Source: an uncultured Bartonella sp. (GTDB lineage: Bacteria; Pseudomonadota; Alphaproteobacteria; Rhizobiales; Rhizobiaceae). Taken from it: a DNA stretch of 50,005 nt. Numbering within the stretch: the stretch's first letter is position 1; every line of letters begins with the position of its first letter. A model generated the notes under the pieces. The model made no database searches. It was not told the DNA's origin and worked only from the letters and a program-made list of their open reading frames with translations. The DNA lies in NCBI GenBank assembly GCA_943913205.1, contig CALTWN010000004.1, positions 1 to 50,005 on the forward strand, written 5' to 3'. The translations under genes were made by a program, and so were the position numbers. Shown in pieces: positions 34,684-44,055 of the stretch.

Positions 34684-35855
34684 AAGAAATTTTTAACTGG
34701 CTTCGTGTTGTTAGAAGCGAAAACATAACTAATAATGTTTTTTGGAAATTATTACAACGCTACCATACAATAGAAAATGTTTTAGATAATTTACCTGCTT
34801 TAATTAAAGCAGCCGGCAAGAATAATAATTTTAAATTAGCTTCAAAAGAAATGATAGAAGAAGAGCTTATTGAAGCTAGTAAATATGGCGTACAATATAT
34901 TTGTGCAAATCAATCTACTTATCCTCCTATATTAAAACATATACCCTACCCGCCACCTATTCTCTCTATCGTGGGAGATATTAATATATTACAAAAGCCA
35001 GCAATTTCTGTAGTTGGCTCTCGCAAAGCTACTAACACGGGTATGCAACTGGCTAACGCTTTTGCCAAACAATTGGGTCTATCTGGCTTTACAATAGTTT
35101 CTGGTTTAGCAATTGGTATTGATACAGCCGCGCATAAAGCTAGTATTGAAAGCGGCACTATCGCTGTATTAGCTGGTGGAGTAAATTATATTTACCCAAC
35201 ACAAAATAGACGGCTATATTATGAAATAATAGATAATGGTGGCGCTATCATTAGCGAAAAACCCTTTAATTATACCCCAAATGCCACAGATTTTCCTAAA
35301 CGTAATAAAATTATAGCAGGTTTATCATTAGGAATGTTAGTAGTAGAGGCAAGCAAACGTTCAGGCTCCTTAATAAGTGCTAGGCTCGCCAATGAATATA
35401 ATAAAATTGTTTTTTCTATACCACATAGTTTATTAAATGAAAAAGGGCAAGGTAACAATGAATTATTGCGAGACGGCGCTACAATCGCGTTAGCACCAAA
35501 TGATATTATAGAAACACTTTTGCCTCTTACTTTTTTATCAAAAGAAAAAAGTAAACCAAGCTTAATGAGTGAAGCACCTGTACAAAATTACCTTATAAAA
35601 GAACCAGATTATAGCACTCTATTACAACCTCCTATATATAATAAAACTACAGACCTAAAGATAAATAATATAAATATTACTGATGATACTAGAAAGACAG
35701 TATTAAAAAATTTAAATTTTACACCAACCAGTATAGAAACCATCCAGAAATTCTCCAATATTCCTCTAGAAGAAGTTGAACAGGCTATTTTAGAGTTGCA
35801 ATTAGCAGGAAAAATTAAGCTTTATGCTAATAATAATATTGCCTTAAAATATTAA
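34680..35855 (+). CDS. dprA: DNA processing protein DprA
   Basis: 391 residues. An N-terminal SAM-like region (about 1-80) leads to the Rossmann domain with VGSRKATNTG, SGLAIGIDTAAHKASI, NYIYPTQN, DFPKRNKIIAGLS and SGSLISARLANEY. A C-terminal winged-helix (DML1-like) domain follows after a variable linker of about 60 residues. DprA protects incoming single-stranded DNA and loads RecA during transformation. No competence pilus genes are in the window, so it may be retained for another recombination role. Confidence 0.95.
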   Translation: MKEIFNWLRVVRSENITNNVFWKLLQRYHTIENVLDNLPALIKAAGKNNNFKLASKEMIEEELIEASKYGVQYICANQSTYPPILKHIPYPPPILSIVGDINILQKPAISVVGSRKATNTGMQLANAFAKQLGLSGFTIVSGLAIGIDTAAHKASIESGTIAVLAGGVNYIYPTQNRRLYYEIIDNGGAIISEKPFNYTPNATDFPKRNKIIAGLSLGMLVVEASKRSGSLISARLANEYNKIVFSIPHSLLNEKGQGNNELLRDGATIALAPNDIIETLLPLTFLSKEKSKPSLMSEAPVQNYLIKEPDYSTLLQPPIYNKTTDLKINNINITDDTRKTVLKNLNFTPTSIETIQKFSNIPLEEVEQAILELQLAGKIKLYANNNIALKY

Positions 35856-35894
35856 AAACTATATATTTAAACATTTTAGAATATAGGCAAACAA

Positions 35895-38396
35895 ATGCAT
35901 TTAGTTATTGTAGAATCTCCCAGTAAAGCAAAAACTATAAATAAATATTTAGGTAAAGAATATCAGGTTGTAGCTTCTTTTGGACATATCAGAGACTTAT
36001 CTACCAATACAGGCTCGGTAAATCCGCAAGAAAATTTTGCACTAACCTGGGATATAGACAGCAAAGCTCAAAAACATATAAAAACCATAACTGATGCAGC
36101 CATAAAGGCAGATAAAATTATACTAGCCACCGACCCCGACCGTGAGGGAGAGGCTATATCATGGCACGTATATGATATATTAATAAAAAATAAAAAACTA
36201 AAAGATAAAAAGTTTGAACGGGTTGTTTTTAATGCAATTACCGAAAAATCGGTATTAGAAGCAATGAAAAATCCACGCGAAATAGATGATAATTTAGTAC
36301 AAGCTTACTTAACGCGCCGCTCACTTGATTACTTAGTAGGTTATACGCTATCTCCTATATTATGGCGTAAGCTTCCTGGGGCACGCTCTGCTGGTCGTGT
36401 GCAGTCTGTTGCTTTGCGTATTATTTGCGATAGAGAACACGAAATTGAACAATTTATATCACAAGATTACTGGACCATTGAGGCTATTTTAGAAAAATCG
36501 AACACCGCCTTTAACGCACGCCTTATAGAATATGATAATAAAAAACTTGATAAGCTCGATATAAAAACTGCCGAACAAGCAAACGATATTAAACAGATAT
36601 TAGAAAATTCAAATTTTATTGTAAAAAATTTGGAAACAAAAGAGGTTAACCGCGCGCCTTTAGCCCCCTTTACAACGTCTACCCTACAGCAGGCAGCTGC
36701 AACTCAATTAGGTTTTTCTTCAAAAACTACTATGCAGATAGCGCAAAAACTCTATGAAGGAATAGAGATAAACGGAGAAACTTCTGGTCTTATTACATAT
36801 TTACGTACAGATGGCGTACAAATGGCACCTGAAGCTATTGATGAAGCACGAACCGTTATAAAGCAAAAATATGGCGAAAATTATTTAACTCCAAAGCCAA
36901 GACTTTATACGGCTAAGGCAAAAAATGCACAAGAGGCCCACGAAGCTATTCGCCCTACTTCTTTTGCCGTAGATTACAATATGGTAAAAAAATATCTAAG
37001 CGATGAACAGTTAAAACTTTATGATTTAATTTGGAAACGTGCAATTGCTAGCCAAATGGCTAGTGCTAAAATAGATCGTACAAAAATAGATATAGAAGCT
37101 GAAAATTCATCATCCGTGCAAGCCTTATTACGTGCTAATGGCTCTATCTTGCGTTTTAAAGGTTTTCTATCTGTATATAAAGATGATAAAGACACTGCAG
37201 ATGATGTAGAACTACCAATTGTTAATATTGGTGAAAGTCTTTATAAAAATGAAATTTTAATCAAAGCCCACAGTACAGAACCACCACCAAGATATACTGA
37301 AGCATCTATAATAAAAAAGCTTGAAGAACTAGGTATAGGTCGTCCTTCAACCTTTGCTTCAATTTTAACTACTCTACGCGATAGAGATTATATTATAAGC
37401 GAAAAAAATAGACTTATACCCCAATCAAAAGGGCGTTTTGTAACAGAGTTTCTTAAACATTTTTTTGAGAAATATGTAGAGTATAATTTCACAGCAAATT
37501 TAGAAGAACAGCTTGATCTAATCTCTGATGGCAAGCTACAATGGAAAGAAGTTTTGGAGGCCTTTTGGCAACATTTCAATGAAAATATTAATAATACAGC
37601 AAATCTTCGTATAGGCGATGTGATAGACACATTGAACGAAACTTTATATCCATTACTTTTTCCAGAGCGTGAAGACGGTAAAGATGCCCGCTTATGCCCA
37701 ATATGCAATAGTGGAAATCTTTCATTAAAACTAAGCAAGTTTGGCGCATTTGTAGGATGTTCAAATTATCCAGACTGCACATATACACGGCAAATAGGAA
37801 CACAAAAAAACGAAACAATGCCAGATACAGAAAAAAAAGATAAAGTTTTAGGAACAGACAGAACTAGCCAAGAAGACGTTTATTTGCTATATGGGCGCTA
37901 TGGTCCTTACGTACAATTAGGAAAAGAAAAAAAAGCAAAAAAAACAGCTATACCTAAAGATATGAACGCTGAAACAATAACTCTTGATCAGGCACTAGCA
38001 TTATTAAGCCTGCCACGCGAAATTGGTATACATCCTGAAAGCGGTGAGCCGATAACGACTTCTATAGGACCTTATGGACCTTACATTTTACATAATAAGC
38101 AATATACAAATTTAAAAGATAGCGCATATATTTTTAATATAACCTTAGAAGATGCCATAAAAACTATTGCTGAAAAAAAGAATAATACAAAATCTACAAA
38201 AAGCAAAACAGCTTCTAGTGTTATAAAAACCATAGGCGAGCACCCTACGCTTGGCGAGATAACTTTAAATAATGGTCGTTATGGTCCATATGTAAAAGCC
38301 GGAAAAATAAATGCTACCGTCCCAAAAGATAAAATTCCAGAAGAAATAACACAAGAAGAAGCTATTGAACTTTTAAACGTAAAGCTGAAAAAATAA
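35895..38396 (+). CDS. topA: DNA topoisomerase I (type IA)
   Basis: 833 residues. The TOPRIM domain carries Glu7 (IVESPSK) and DPDREGE (80-86). The active-site Tyr302 is in LITYLRTDG. One C4 zinc finger (CPIC...C...C, about 596-628) and a lysine-rich C-terminal region with repeated GRYGPYV segments follow. The enzyme relaxes negative supercoils. It follows dprA by 39 bp. No strong ribosome site. Length and domain order match the alphaproteobacterial form. Confidence 0.97.
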   Translation: MHLVIVESPSKAKTINKYLGKEYQVVASFGHIRDLSTNTGSVNPQENFALTWDIDSKAQKHIKTITDAAIKADKIILATDPDREGEAISWHVYDILIKNKKLKDKKFERVVFNAITEKSVLEAMKNPREIDDNLVQAYLTRRSLDYLVGYTLSPILWRKLPGARSAGRVQSVALRIICDREHEIEQFISQDYWTIEAILEKSNTAFNARLIEYDNKKLDKLDIKTAEQANDIKQILENSNFIVKNLETKEVNRAPLAPFTTSTLQQAAATQLGFSSKTTMQIAQKLYEGIEINGETSGLITYLRTDGVQMAPEAIDEARTVIKQKYGENYLTPKPRLYTAKAKNAQEAHEAIRPTSFAVDYNMVKKYLSDEQLKLYDLIWKRAIASQMASAKIDRTKIDIEAENSSSVQALLRANGSILRFKGFLSVYKDDKDTADDVELPIVNIGESLYKNEILIKAHSTEPPPRYTEASIIKKLEELGIGRPSTFASILTTLRDRDYIISEKNRLIPQSKGRFVTEFLKHFFEKYVEYNFTANLEEQLDLISDGKLQWKEVLEAFWQHFNENINNTANLRIGDVIDTLNETLYPLLFPEREDGKDARLCPICNSGNLSLKLSKFGAFVGCSNYPDCTYTRQIGTQKNETMPDTEKKDKVLGTDRTSQEDVYLLYGRYGPYVQLGKEKKAKKTAIPKDMNAETITLDQALALLSLPREIGIHPESGEPITTSIGPYGPYILHNKQYTNLKDSAYIFNITLEDAIKTIAEKKNNTKSTKSKTASSVIKTIGEHPTLGEITLNNGRYGPYVKAGKINATVPKDKIPEEITQEEAIELLNVKLKK

Positions 38397-38406
38397 AAGC
38401 TAACTA

Positions 38407-38436
38407 TTGACATAGCGTTAAAATAAAATGTATAAA
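38407..38436 (+). promoter_or_regulatory. Predicted rpmG promoter
   Basis: Perfect TTGACA (38407-38412), an 18-bp spacer and TATAAA (38431-38436), just after the topA stop and 38 bp before rpmG. One of the best sigma-70 matches in the window, as expected for a ribosomal protein gene. Confidence 0.6.
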
Positions 38437-38474
38437 TAACTACTTTGAATAATTCTTTTAATTAGGGTCAAATT

Positions 38475-38642
38475 ATGGCTAAAGCAAATACAATAAAGAT
38501 TAAGCTTGTATCTACTGCTGACACAGGATACTTCTACGTTACTACTAAAAATAGTCGTACAATGACAGAAAAAATGACTAAAAGAAAATATGACCCTGTT
38601 GTTAGAAAACACGTTGATTTTAAAGAAGCTAAAATTAAATAA
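38475..38642 (+). CDS. rpmG: 50S ribosomal protein L33
   Basis: 55 residues, ATG at 38475 with AGGG about 8 nt upstream. The protein starts MAKANTIKIKLVSTADTGYF and contains KKNSR-like TKNSRTMTEKMTKRKYDPVVRKHV, the L33 core. It lacks the four zinc-binding cysteines, so it is the cysteine-free form. L33 sits near the E site of the 50S subunit. The gene is preceded by its own strong promoter and is overlapped at its 3' end by the nuclease frame. Confidence 0.96.
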   Translation: MAKANTIKIKLVSTADTGYFYVTTKNSRTMTEKMTKRKYDPVVRKHVDFKEAKIK

Positions 38643-39186
38643 AAATCTACAGCTTCATATATTAGTTTTTATAGTTTTTATATTATGTTGCGCACATCTG
38701 TCTTTAGGTGCTTTTGCGCGAACAAATATTAACACACCCTCCTATAAAACAATAACAGGCTTACCTACGATAATAGACGGTGATTCTATACGAGTAAATG
38801 GTTTAGAAATGCGTTTACTTGGAATAGATGCACCGGAACTTTTTCAAATATGTGGTAATAAGCAAAATAAATATTTTTGCGGCAAGTTAGCTAAAAACCA
38901 TTTATTAGAATTAGTTGGTGGCCGCCCCATAACCTGTAATTATCGTAAATTTGATAAATATAATAGAGCTTTAGCTTTTTGCTTTCTAGGTGATAGACTC
39001 TTAAACTTACAAATGATAAAAGATGGCTGGGCTGTAAGTTATTATAATTTTAGAAAAGAAGAACGTAGCGCACGCAAAGCTAAGCTTGGCATTTGGCATT
39101 CGGAATTTCAAAAACCCAAAGATTGGCGCAAAAAGCATCATCACGCTAATGGTAGAGCCTTAGCGAACTCTCATATAAATATGTAG
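38590..39186 (+). CDS. Secreted staphylococcal-nuclease-like (thermonuclease) protein
   Basis: 198 residues from the ATG at 38590. The nuclease motifs are complete: the metal Asp in IIDGDSIRV, RLLGIDAPE (Arg, Asp and Glu of the active site) and the second Arg in KYNRALAF. Residues about 12-44 form a signal peptide: basic KKLKLNK, hydrophobic core, cleavage after AFA. No ATG, GTG or TTG follows the rpmG stop before the signal core, so translation must begin inside rpmG (ATG 38590, or TTG 38599 or 38614), giving a 29-53 bp out-of-frame overlap. It probably degrades nucleic acid in the periplasm or outside. Confidence 0.85.
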   Translation: MTLLLENTLILKKLKLNKNLQLHILVFIVFILCCAHLSLGAFARTNINTPSYKTITGLPTIIDGDSIRVNGLEMRLLGIDAPELFQICGNKQNKYFCGKLAKNHLLELVGGRPITCNYRKFDKYNRALAFCFLGDRLLNLQMIKDGWAVSYYNFRKEERSARKAKLGIWHSEFQKPKDWRKKHHHANGRALANSHINM

Positions 39187-39190
39187 TAAG

Positions 39191-40198
39191 CTATTGCATA
39201 GAAAGTTCGTTGCTTCTATCAAACGAATGTAATTTACTAAAGCTAGCAACTGTTGATTTAACCATAGCTATTGCAAAAGCAATACCAGCGCCACAATCAT
39301 TATCCATATTTAAATTCACTAAAATTGGCAGTTGTGTAAATACAGCTAATTTTTTATAGCAATCTATATTTGGTAGTTGCGCTATAATACAATGATCAAT
39401 GGCCCTTGGATCTATTTTTTTTAACAATGAGGCGCAAAGTAAAGCTGTATAACCTTCTATAATAACAGGAATATTTTGCATGCGTGCAGCTAAAATAGCG
39501 CCTGTTATGGCAGAGATTTCTCGTGTTCCAAGTTTTTGTATAAGTTCAAAACTGTCTTGTGTTTGGTGCATTTTAATAGCACTTTTTATATGCTGTATAT
39601 ATTTTATATGCTTGGTTTGTGGTAACCAAGATTCTACTTTACCCCCAAATAATATTTGAGAAATCGCCGCTTCGCTAACAGGCGCTCGCCCAACATCTAC
39701 TGAACAAACACCAAGTAAATCAATATCACCAGCTATAGCTTCCAGTCCAAAAGCCATAGTTGCTGCACAGCTTCTTTCATCCATTGCCACATCTTTACTG
39801 ATGTCCATTGTTGGATAGTCAAGCGCTAAATCGTATATTCTAAGCATTATATCAAAATTTTGACATAATTCATTTACAAATGCTCCGCCCGTTTGTAAAT
39901 TTAAAACTACATTTTTTATAAAATTTATATCGCCTGGTATGGTTTGAGAACCGGCAAAAAGCGCAATAGATGGTTTTTTTATGGCTATATTATCATAGCT
40001 ACGCAACGATGCTAACAGCTTTAATATTAGTTCCATTTTGCCTAATGAAGAAATATCACTAGTTTCGTGCCTATATAAAGCCGAGTTAGGAAAAGTTAGT
40101 TCATTTATTTTTTTTTGTATAAGCGCTATAGAAAAATTATCTTTTTCAGGTAAAGCAGAAAATAACGCTCTAAAGTCGTCAAAAGGATTTATACTCAC
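39191..40198 (-). CDS. CobT-fold phosphoribosyltransferase homologue with altered active site
   Basis: 335 residues. The C-terminal third is clearly CobT-like: KLGTREISAITGAILAARM, IPVIIEGYTALLCA and the IDPRAIDHCIIAQ segment. Canonical CobT makes alpha-ribazole phosphate for cobalamin. Three signature sites differ: the AGDHGV motif is AGSQTI, GEMGIGNTT (catalytic Glu) is GVCSVDVGRAP (163-173), and the LGEGTGA general-base segment is MDNDCGA (308-314). Either a diverged enzyme or a repurposed fold. No other cobalamin gene is in the window. It lies 10 bp after dusA on the same strand. Confidence 0.75.
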   Translation of the reverse strand: MSINPFDDFRALFSALPEKDNFSIALIQKKINELTFPNSALYRHETSDISSLGKMELILKLLASLRSYDNIAIKKPSIALFAGSQTIPGDINFIKNVVLNLQTGGAFVNELCQNFDIMLRIYDLALDYPTMDISKDVAMDERSCAATMAFGLEAIAGDIDLLGVCSVDVGRAPVSEAAISQILFGGKVESWLPQTKHIKYIQHIKSAIKMHQTQDSFELIQKLGTREISAITGAILAARMQNIPVIIEGYTALLCASLLKKIDPRAIDHCIIAQLPNIDCYKKLAVFTQLPILVNLNMDNDCGAGIAFAIAMVKSTVASFSKLHSFDRSNELSMQ

Positions 40199-40208
40199 AA
40201 AAAGACCC

Positions 40209-41192
40209 TTATTGGTTATATTTTTTTATTTTCATAAAGATTTTACGAAGATCCTCACCTCTAGCCTCTGTATTGGTAGCAAGCTTAGTCAAATCTTGTC
40301 GCCATTCTTTGGCGCCATATTGCTGCACAAAAAGACCCAACATATGTTTGGTAATATAAGACAACCGGCCGCCAAGTGATACAACATTATTTGCATATTC
40401 ACACATATTTTCTATCAAATCATCTAAGCTAAAGCTAGAAGGTTTATTATAAATTTTACTATCAACCTTAGTTAAAATCATAGGCGTTTTGTATGCAGCT
40501 CGTCCAACCATAACCGCATCTACTTTTTGCAAATGTGTTAATGCCTCATCGATATTTTGGATACCCCCATTTATACCAACAAAATAATCTTTATATTTAA
40601 ATTTAAATTTATAAACTCTATCATAATTTAGTGGCGGAATATTTCTATTTTCTTTAGGACTTAATCCGCTAAGCCAAGCTTTTCGTGCATGAATCCAAAA
40701 ACCATTTACATTTGCGGCTATTAAATGTTTAGCTAAATCATTTAAGGCTGATTCAATATCTTGATTATCTACACCGATTCTACATTTCACAGTTATAGGT
40801 ATAGTTGTAACTGCTTTCATTGCTGCCACGCACTCCTGCACACGTTGAGGTTCTAACATTAAACACGCACCAAAAGCACCACTTTGAACTCTAGAAGAAG
40901 GACAGCCAACATTTAAATTTATTTCATCATAACCATAATCAGCGGCAATAGAAGTTGCTTCAGCTAGTTTTTTAGGATCTGAGCCACCCAATTGAAGAGC
41001 TAAAGGTTTTAATATTGGTAAAAATTCTAAAAATCGCTGCTTATTACCATGTATAATAGCGTCCGCTACGACCATTTCTGTATATAATAAAGCCTGCTTA
41101 CTTAACATTCTATGAAAATATCTACAGTGCTTATCTGTCCAATCTAACATAGGTGCTACAGCAAATTTATTATTAAAAATGTTGTTATTCAC
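40209..41192 (-). CDS. dusA: tRNA-dihydrouridine(20/20a) synthase DusA
   Basis: 327 residues, flavin TIM barrel. The APMLDWTDKHCR start, LQLGGSDP, catalytic Cys97 in NVGCPSSRVQSG, VKCRIGVD, and the DusA-specific HARKAWLSGLSPKENRNIPPL are all present. It reduces uridines 20/20a in the tRNA D-loop. Start is divergent from the dsbA-like gene. Complete and well conserved. Confidence 0.95.
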   Translation of the reverse strand: MNNNIFNNKFAVAPMLDWTDKHCRYFHRMLSKQALLYTEMVVADAIIHGNKQRFLEFLPILKPLALQLGGSDPKKLAEATSIAADYGYDEINLNVGCPSSRVQSGAFGACLMLEPQRVQECVAAMKAVTTIPITVKCRIGVDNQDIESALNDLAKHLIAANVNGFWIHARKAWLSGLSPKENRNIPPLNYDRVYKFKFKYKDYFVGINGGIQNIDEALTHLQKVDAVMVGRAAYKTPMILTKVDSKIYNKPSSFSLDDLIENMCEYANNVVSLGGRLSYITKHMLGLFVQQYGAKEWRQDLTKLATNTEARGEDLRKIFMKIKKYNQ

Positions 41193-41285
41193 TACTATAA
41201 ACCTTCTTTTGTTTTAATTACTTGATATAATAAAATAGTTTTGTTAAGTTACTACGTGAGTTAATTGGAGCGCCGTCTTTTTATC

Positions 41286-42098
41286 ATGAAAATATCTTAC
41301 ATTTTAACTTTTTGTATAATATTTATTATATTTTGTACAAAACCATTATTTGCAATCTCTGAAAATGCCAACGTAATAAAAAAACAGCTTCTAAACGATC
41401 CTGAATTTATCTCAAATCTTAGCAATAAAGTAAATAAAAAAGCGATAGAAGATACTATTAAAGCTTTCTTATTAAATAATCCTGAGTTTATGCTTAAAAT
41501 ACAGCAAACTTTAATTCAAAAACAAGTTTCACAAGTTGAAAATGAGCGCAAAAAGGTTTTGAGCAAAGTTTTACCCACAATATATAATGCAAAAGAAGAT
41601 TTACTTCTAGGAAATGTTAACGCGCCCCACACTATTGTAGAATTTTTAGATTTTAATTGTAGCTCCTGTAAAAAAACATATAGCGCAGCTGAAAATCTGG
41701 TAAAAACTCATCCTAATATTAAAATAATTATAAAAGAGTTGCCTATTTTAGGTGTAAATTCTGTTCTTGCCCACACAGTTTCCAGATCTTTTCATGAACT
41801 TTTACCTAACAAACAAGCAGAATTTGTACGTAAAATGATGAACCCTGCAAAACCTGCAACCAAAGACAATGCTTTAGAAGTAGCGCAATCTTTAGGAGCA
41901 GATATAAAAACGATTAAAAACAACTTAAATGATCAAAATAAAACCTTAAACCTGCAAAAATACTTATTAGCTAATGTAAAATTAGCCATGTCGTTAAAAA
42001 TTCAAGGAACGCCTGCGTATATAATAGATGGACACCTTATTGAAGGTGGTGTTAACCTTGAAGCAATTGGCGAAGAAATAGACCGCCATAACAAATAA
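41286..42098 (+). CDS. DsbA-family periplasmic thiol oxidoreductase
   Basis: 270 residues from the ATG at 41286. A TTG seven codons earlier is less likely. N-terminal signal peptide (residues 1-23, cleavage after LFA), then a helical segment (about 25-95) with the repeated LLNDPEF/LLNNPEFM pattern found in BdbD/Com1-like proteins. A thioredoxin fold follows with CSSC (Cys125, Cys128) and cis-Pro in GTPAYIIDG. It probably forms or isomerises disulfides in the periplasm. It precedes accB; the aroQ gene often found between them in alphaproteobacteria is absent. Confidence 0.88.
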   Translation: MKISYILTFCIIFIIFCTKPLFAISENANVIKKQLLNDPEFISNLSNKVNKKAIEDTIKAFLLNNPEFMLKIQQTLIQKQVSQVENERKKVLSKVLPTIYNAKEDLLLGNVNAPHTIVEFLDFNCSSCKKTYSAAENLVKTHPNIKIIIKELPILGVNSVLAHTVSRSFHELLPNKQAEFVRKMMNPAKPATKDNALEVAQSLGADIKTIKNNLNDQNKTLNLQKYLLANVKLAMSLKIQGTPAYIIDGHLIEGGVNLEAIGEEIDRHNK

Positions 42099-42133
42099 TT
42101 TAGCCTTAATGTAACTTTTAGGAGCGTATGTAA

Positions 42134-42667
42134 ATGACATCCACAGATAAAGAAAGCCACAAAAGTTCCGGAATATGTCCAGAGCTTGTTAGCGAACTTG
42201 CAAAAATTTTAGATCAAAGCGGTTTAACCGACTTAGAGGTTGAAAAAGGTGATCTAAGGATAAGAGTTTCCCGCAATAAAGCTGAGCAAGCAGTATTACC
42301 TCCTAATTTTTCTATGTATCAAATGCCAATGGCGCCTATGCCACAACCTATTGCCCCTTTTGTAGCTTCTAATAATGCTTCATTAAATGAACAGCCGATA
42401 ACAGAAGATTCTGAGGATTCTCAACTAGATTTGAGTAAAGCGGTAAATTCACCGATGGTGGGTACTATTTATTTAGCACCGGCGCCAGATGAACCACCGT
42501 TTGTAAAGGTAGGTGATAATGTTAGTGCAGGTCAAACATTACTTATAGTTGAAGCTATGAAAACTATGAACCATATAGCTGCTCCAAAAGCTGGTACGAT
42601 AAAAGCTATATTAGTTGAAAATGCTCAACCTGTTGAATATGATGAGCCATTAGTAATTATAGAGTAA
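42134..42667 (+). CDS. accB: Biotin carboxyl carrier protein of acetyl-CoA carboxylase
   Basis: 177 residues. N-terminal helical region, a Pro/Met-rich linker (about 60-80), then the biotinyl domain from NSPMVGTIY with the biotinylated Lys143 in EAMKTMN. GGAG lies 9 nt before the ATG. It carries carboxybiotin between AccC and AccAD for malonyl-CoA synthesis. accC follows after 37 bp. Confidence 0.96.
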   Translation: MTSTDKESHKSSGICPELVSELAKILDQSGLTDLEVEKGDLRIRVSRNKAEQAVLPPNFSMYQMPMAPMPQPIAPFVASNNASLNEQPITEDSEDSQLDLSKAVNSPMVGTIYLAPAPDEPPFVKVGDNVSAGQTLLIVEAMKTMNHIAAPKAGTIKAILVENAQPVEYDEPLVIIE

Positions 42668-42704
42668 TAATTATTTTTTAGAGCCTATTAGTAAAGGGCA
42701 TGTT

Positions 42705-44054
42705 ATGATAAAAAAAATTTTAATAGCAAATCGTAATGAAATTTCTTTACGAATAATGCACGCCTGCAAAGAACTTAATATAAAAACTGTGGCTGTGCAC
42801 TCAACAGCAGATGCAGATGCAATGAATGTTCGCTTGGCAGATGAAAGCGTTTGTATTGGTCCGCCACCTGCAAAAGATTCATATTTGAACATTCCGCAAA
42901 TTTTAGCCGCGTGCGAAATCACAGGTGCAGATGCGGTACATCCAGGTTATGGATTTTTATCTGAAAACGCAAAGTTTGCCGACATACTTGATGCTCATAA
43001 TATAACTTTTATTGGTCCTACCGCTGAGCATATACGTATGATGGGAGATAAAATTGAAGCAAAATTAACAGCAAAAGCACTGGGTATACCAGTTGTTCCA
43101 GGCTCTGAAGGTGCCATTTCTTCAGAACAGGAAGCAATAGAAATTGCCTCGTCCATCGGATATCCCGTTATTGTTAAGGCTTCTGCCGGCGGCGGCGGCA
43201 GGGGTATGCGCATTGCCCGTTCCCAAGAAGAATTAATAGTGGCTTTAAAAACTAGCCGTAGTGAAGCTGAAGCTGCATTTGGTGACGCTTCTGTTTATAT
43301 AGAAAAATTTTTAGAAAATCCTCGCCATATTGAATTTCAGGTTGTAGGAGATGGTAAAGGCAATGCTATTCATTTAGGCGAACGTGATTGCTCACTACAA
43401 CGGCGCAACCAAAAAATATGGGAAGAAGCTACCTCTATGGTAATAACTCCTGAGCAGCGTGAAAAAATCGGCAACTTAGTTGTTGATGCTTGCAAAGCTA
43501 TAAAATATAGAGGAGCCGGCACTATTGAGTTTTTATACGCTAATGGTGAATTTTATTTTATAGAAATGAATACACGCCTACAGGTTGAACATCCCGTAAC
43601 TGAGGCGATAACTGGCATAGACTTAGTTCATGAGCAAATAAGAGTTGCTAGCGGTTTAGGTCTTTCTGTAACTCAAGATCAAATTGAATTTAAAGGTCAT
43701 GCAATTGAGTGTCGTATTAATGCAGAAGACCCTACAAGCTTTGTTCCCTGCCCTGGTACAATAACTCATTATTATGCCCCCGGGGGATTTGGTATAAGAG
43801 TGGATTCTGCGGCATATACTGGTTATAGAGTTCCCCCTTATTATGATAGTATGATAGGCAAACTTATAGTATATGGAAAAACACGTACGGAATGTATGAT
43901 GCGCTTAAAAAGAGCTCTTGATGAGTTTGTTGTAGGGGGAATAAAAACCAATTTGCCTCTATTTCAACGATTAATTTGCGAAGATGATATTATAAATTGC
44001 GAATATAATATTCATTGGCTTGAAAAATATTTAGCCGGTAAAGAAGCTTTATAA
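42705..44054 (+). CDS. accC: Biotin carboxylase of acetyl-CoA carboxylase
   Basis: 449 residues, the usual length. ATP-grasp domain with KASAGGGGRGMRIA glycine loop, RHIEFQVVGD, LGERDCSLQRRNQK, the catalytic EMNTRLQVEHPVTE and the C-terminal AHAIECRINAEDP-type block (here GHAIECRINAEDP). It carboxylates biotin on AccB. Paired with accB as usual. Its stop and the folE ATG are separated by a single base. Confidence 0.97.
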   Translation: MIKKILIANRNEISLRIMHACKELNIKTVAVHSTADADAMNVRLADESVCIGPPPAKDSYLNIPQILAACEITGADAVHPGYGFLSENAKFADILDAHNITFIGPTAEHIRMMGDKIEAKLTAKALGIPVVPGSEGAISSEQEAIEIASSIGYPVIVKASAGGGGRGMRIARSQEELIVALKTSRSEAEAAFGDASVYIEKFLENPRHIEFQVVGDGKGNAIHLGERDCSLQRRNQKIWEEATSMVITPEQREKIGNLVVDACKAIKYRGAGTIEFLYANGEFYFIEMNTRLQVEHPVTEAITGIDLVHEQIRVASGLGLSVTQDQIEFKGHAIECRINAEDPTSFVPCPGTITHYYAPGGFGIRVDSAAYTGYRVPPYYDSMIGKLIVYGKTRTECMMRLKRALDEFVVGGIKTNLPLFQRLICEDDIINCEYNIHWLEKYLAGKEAL

Positions 44055-44055
44055 T

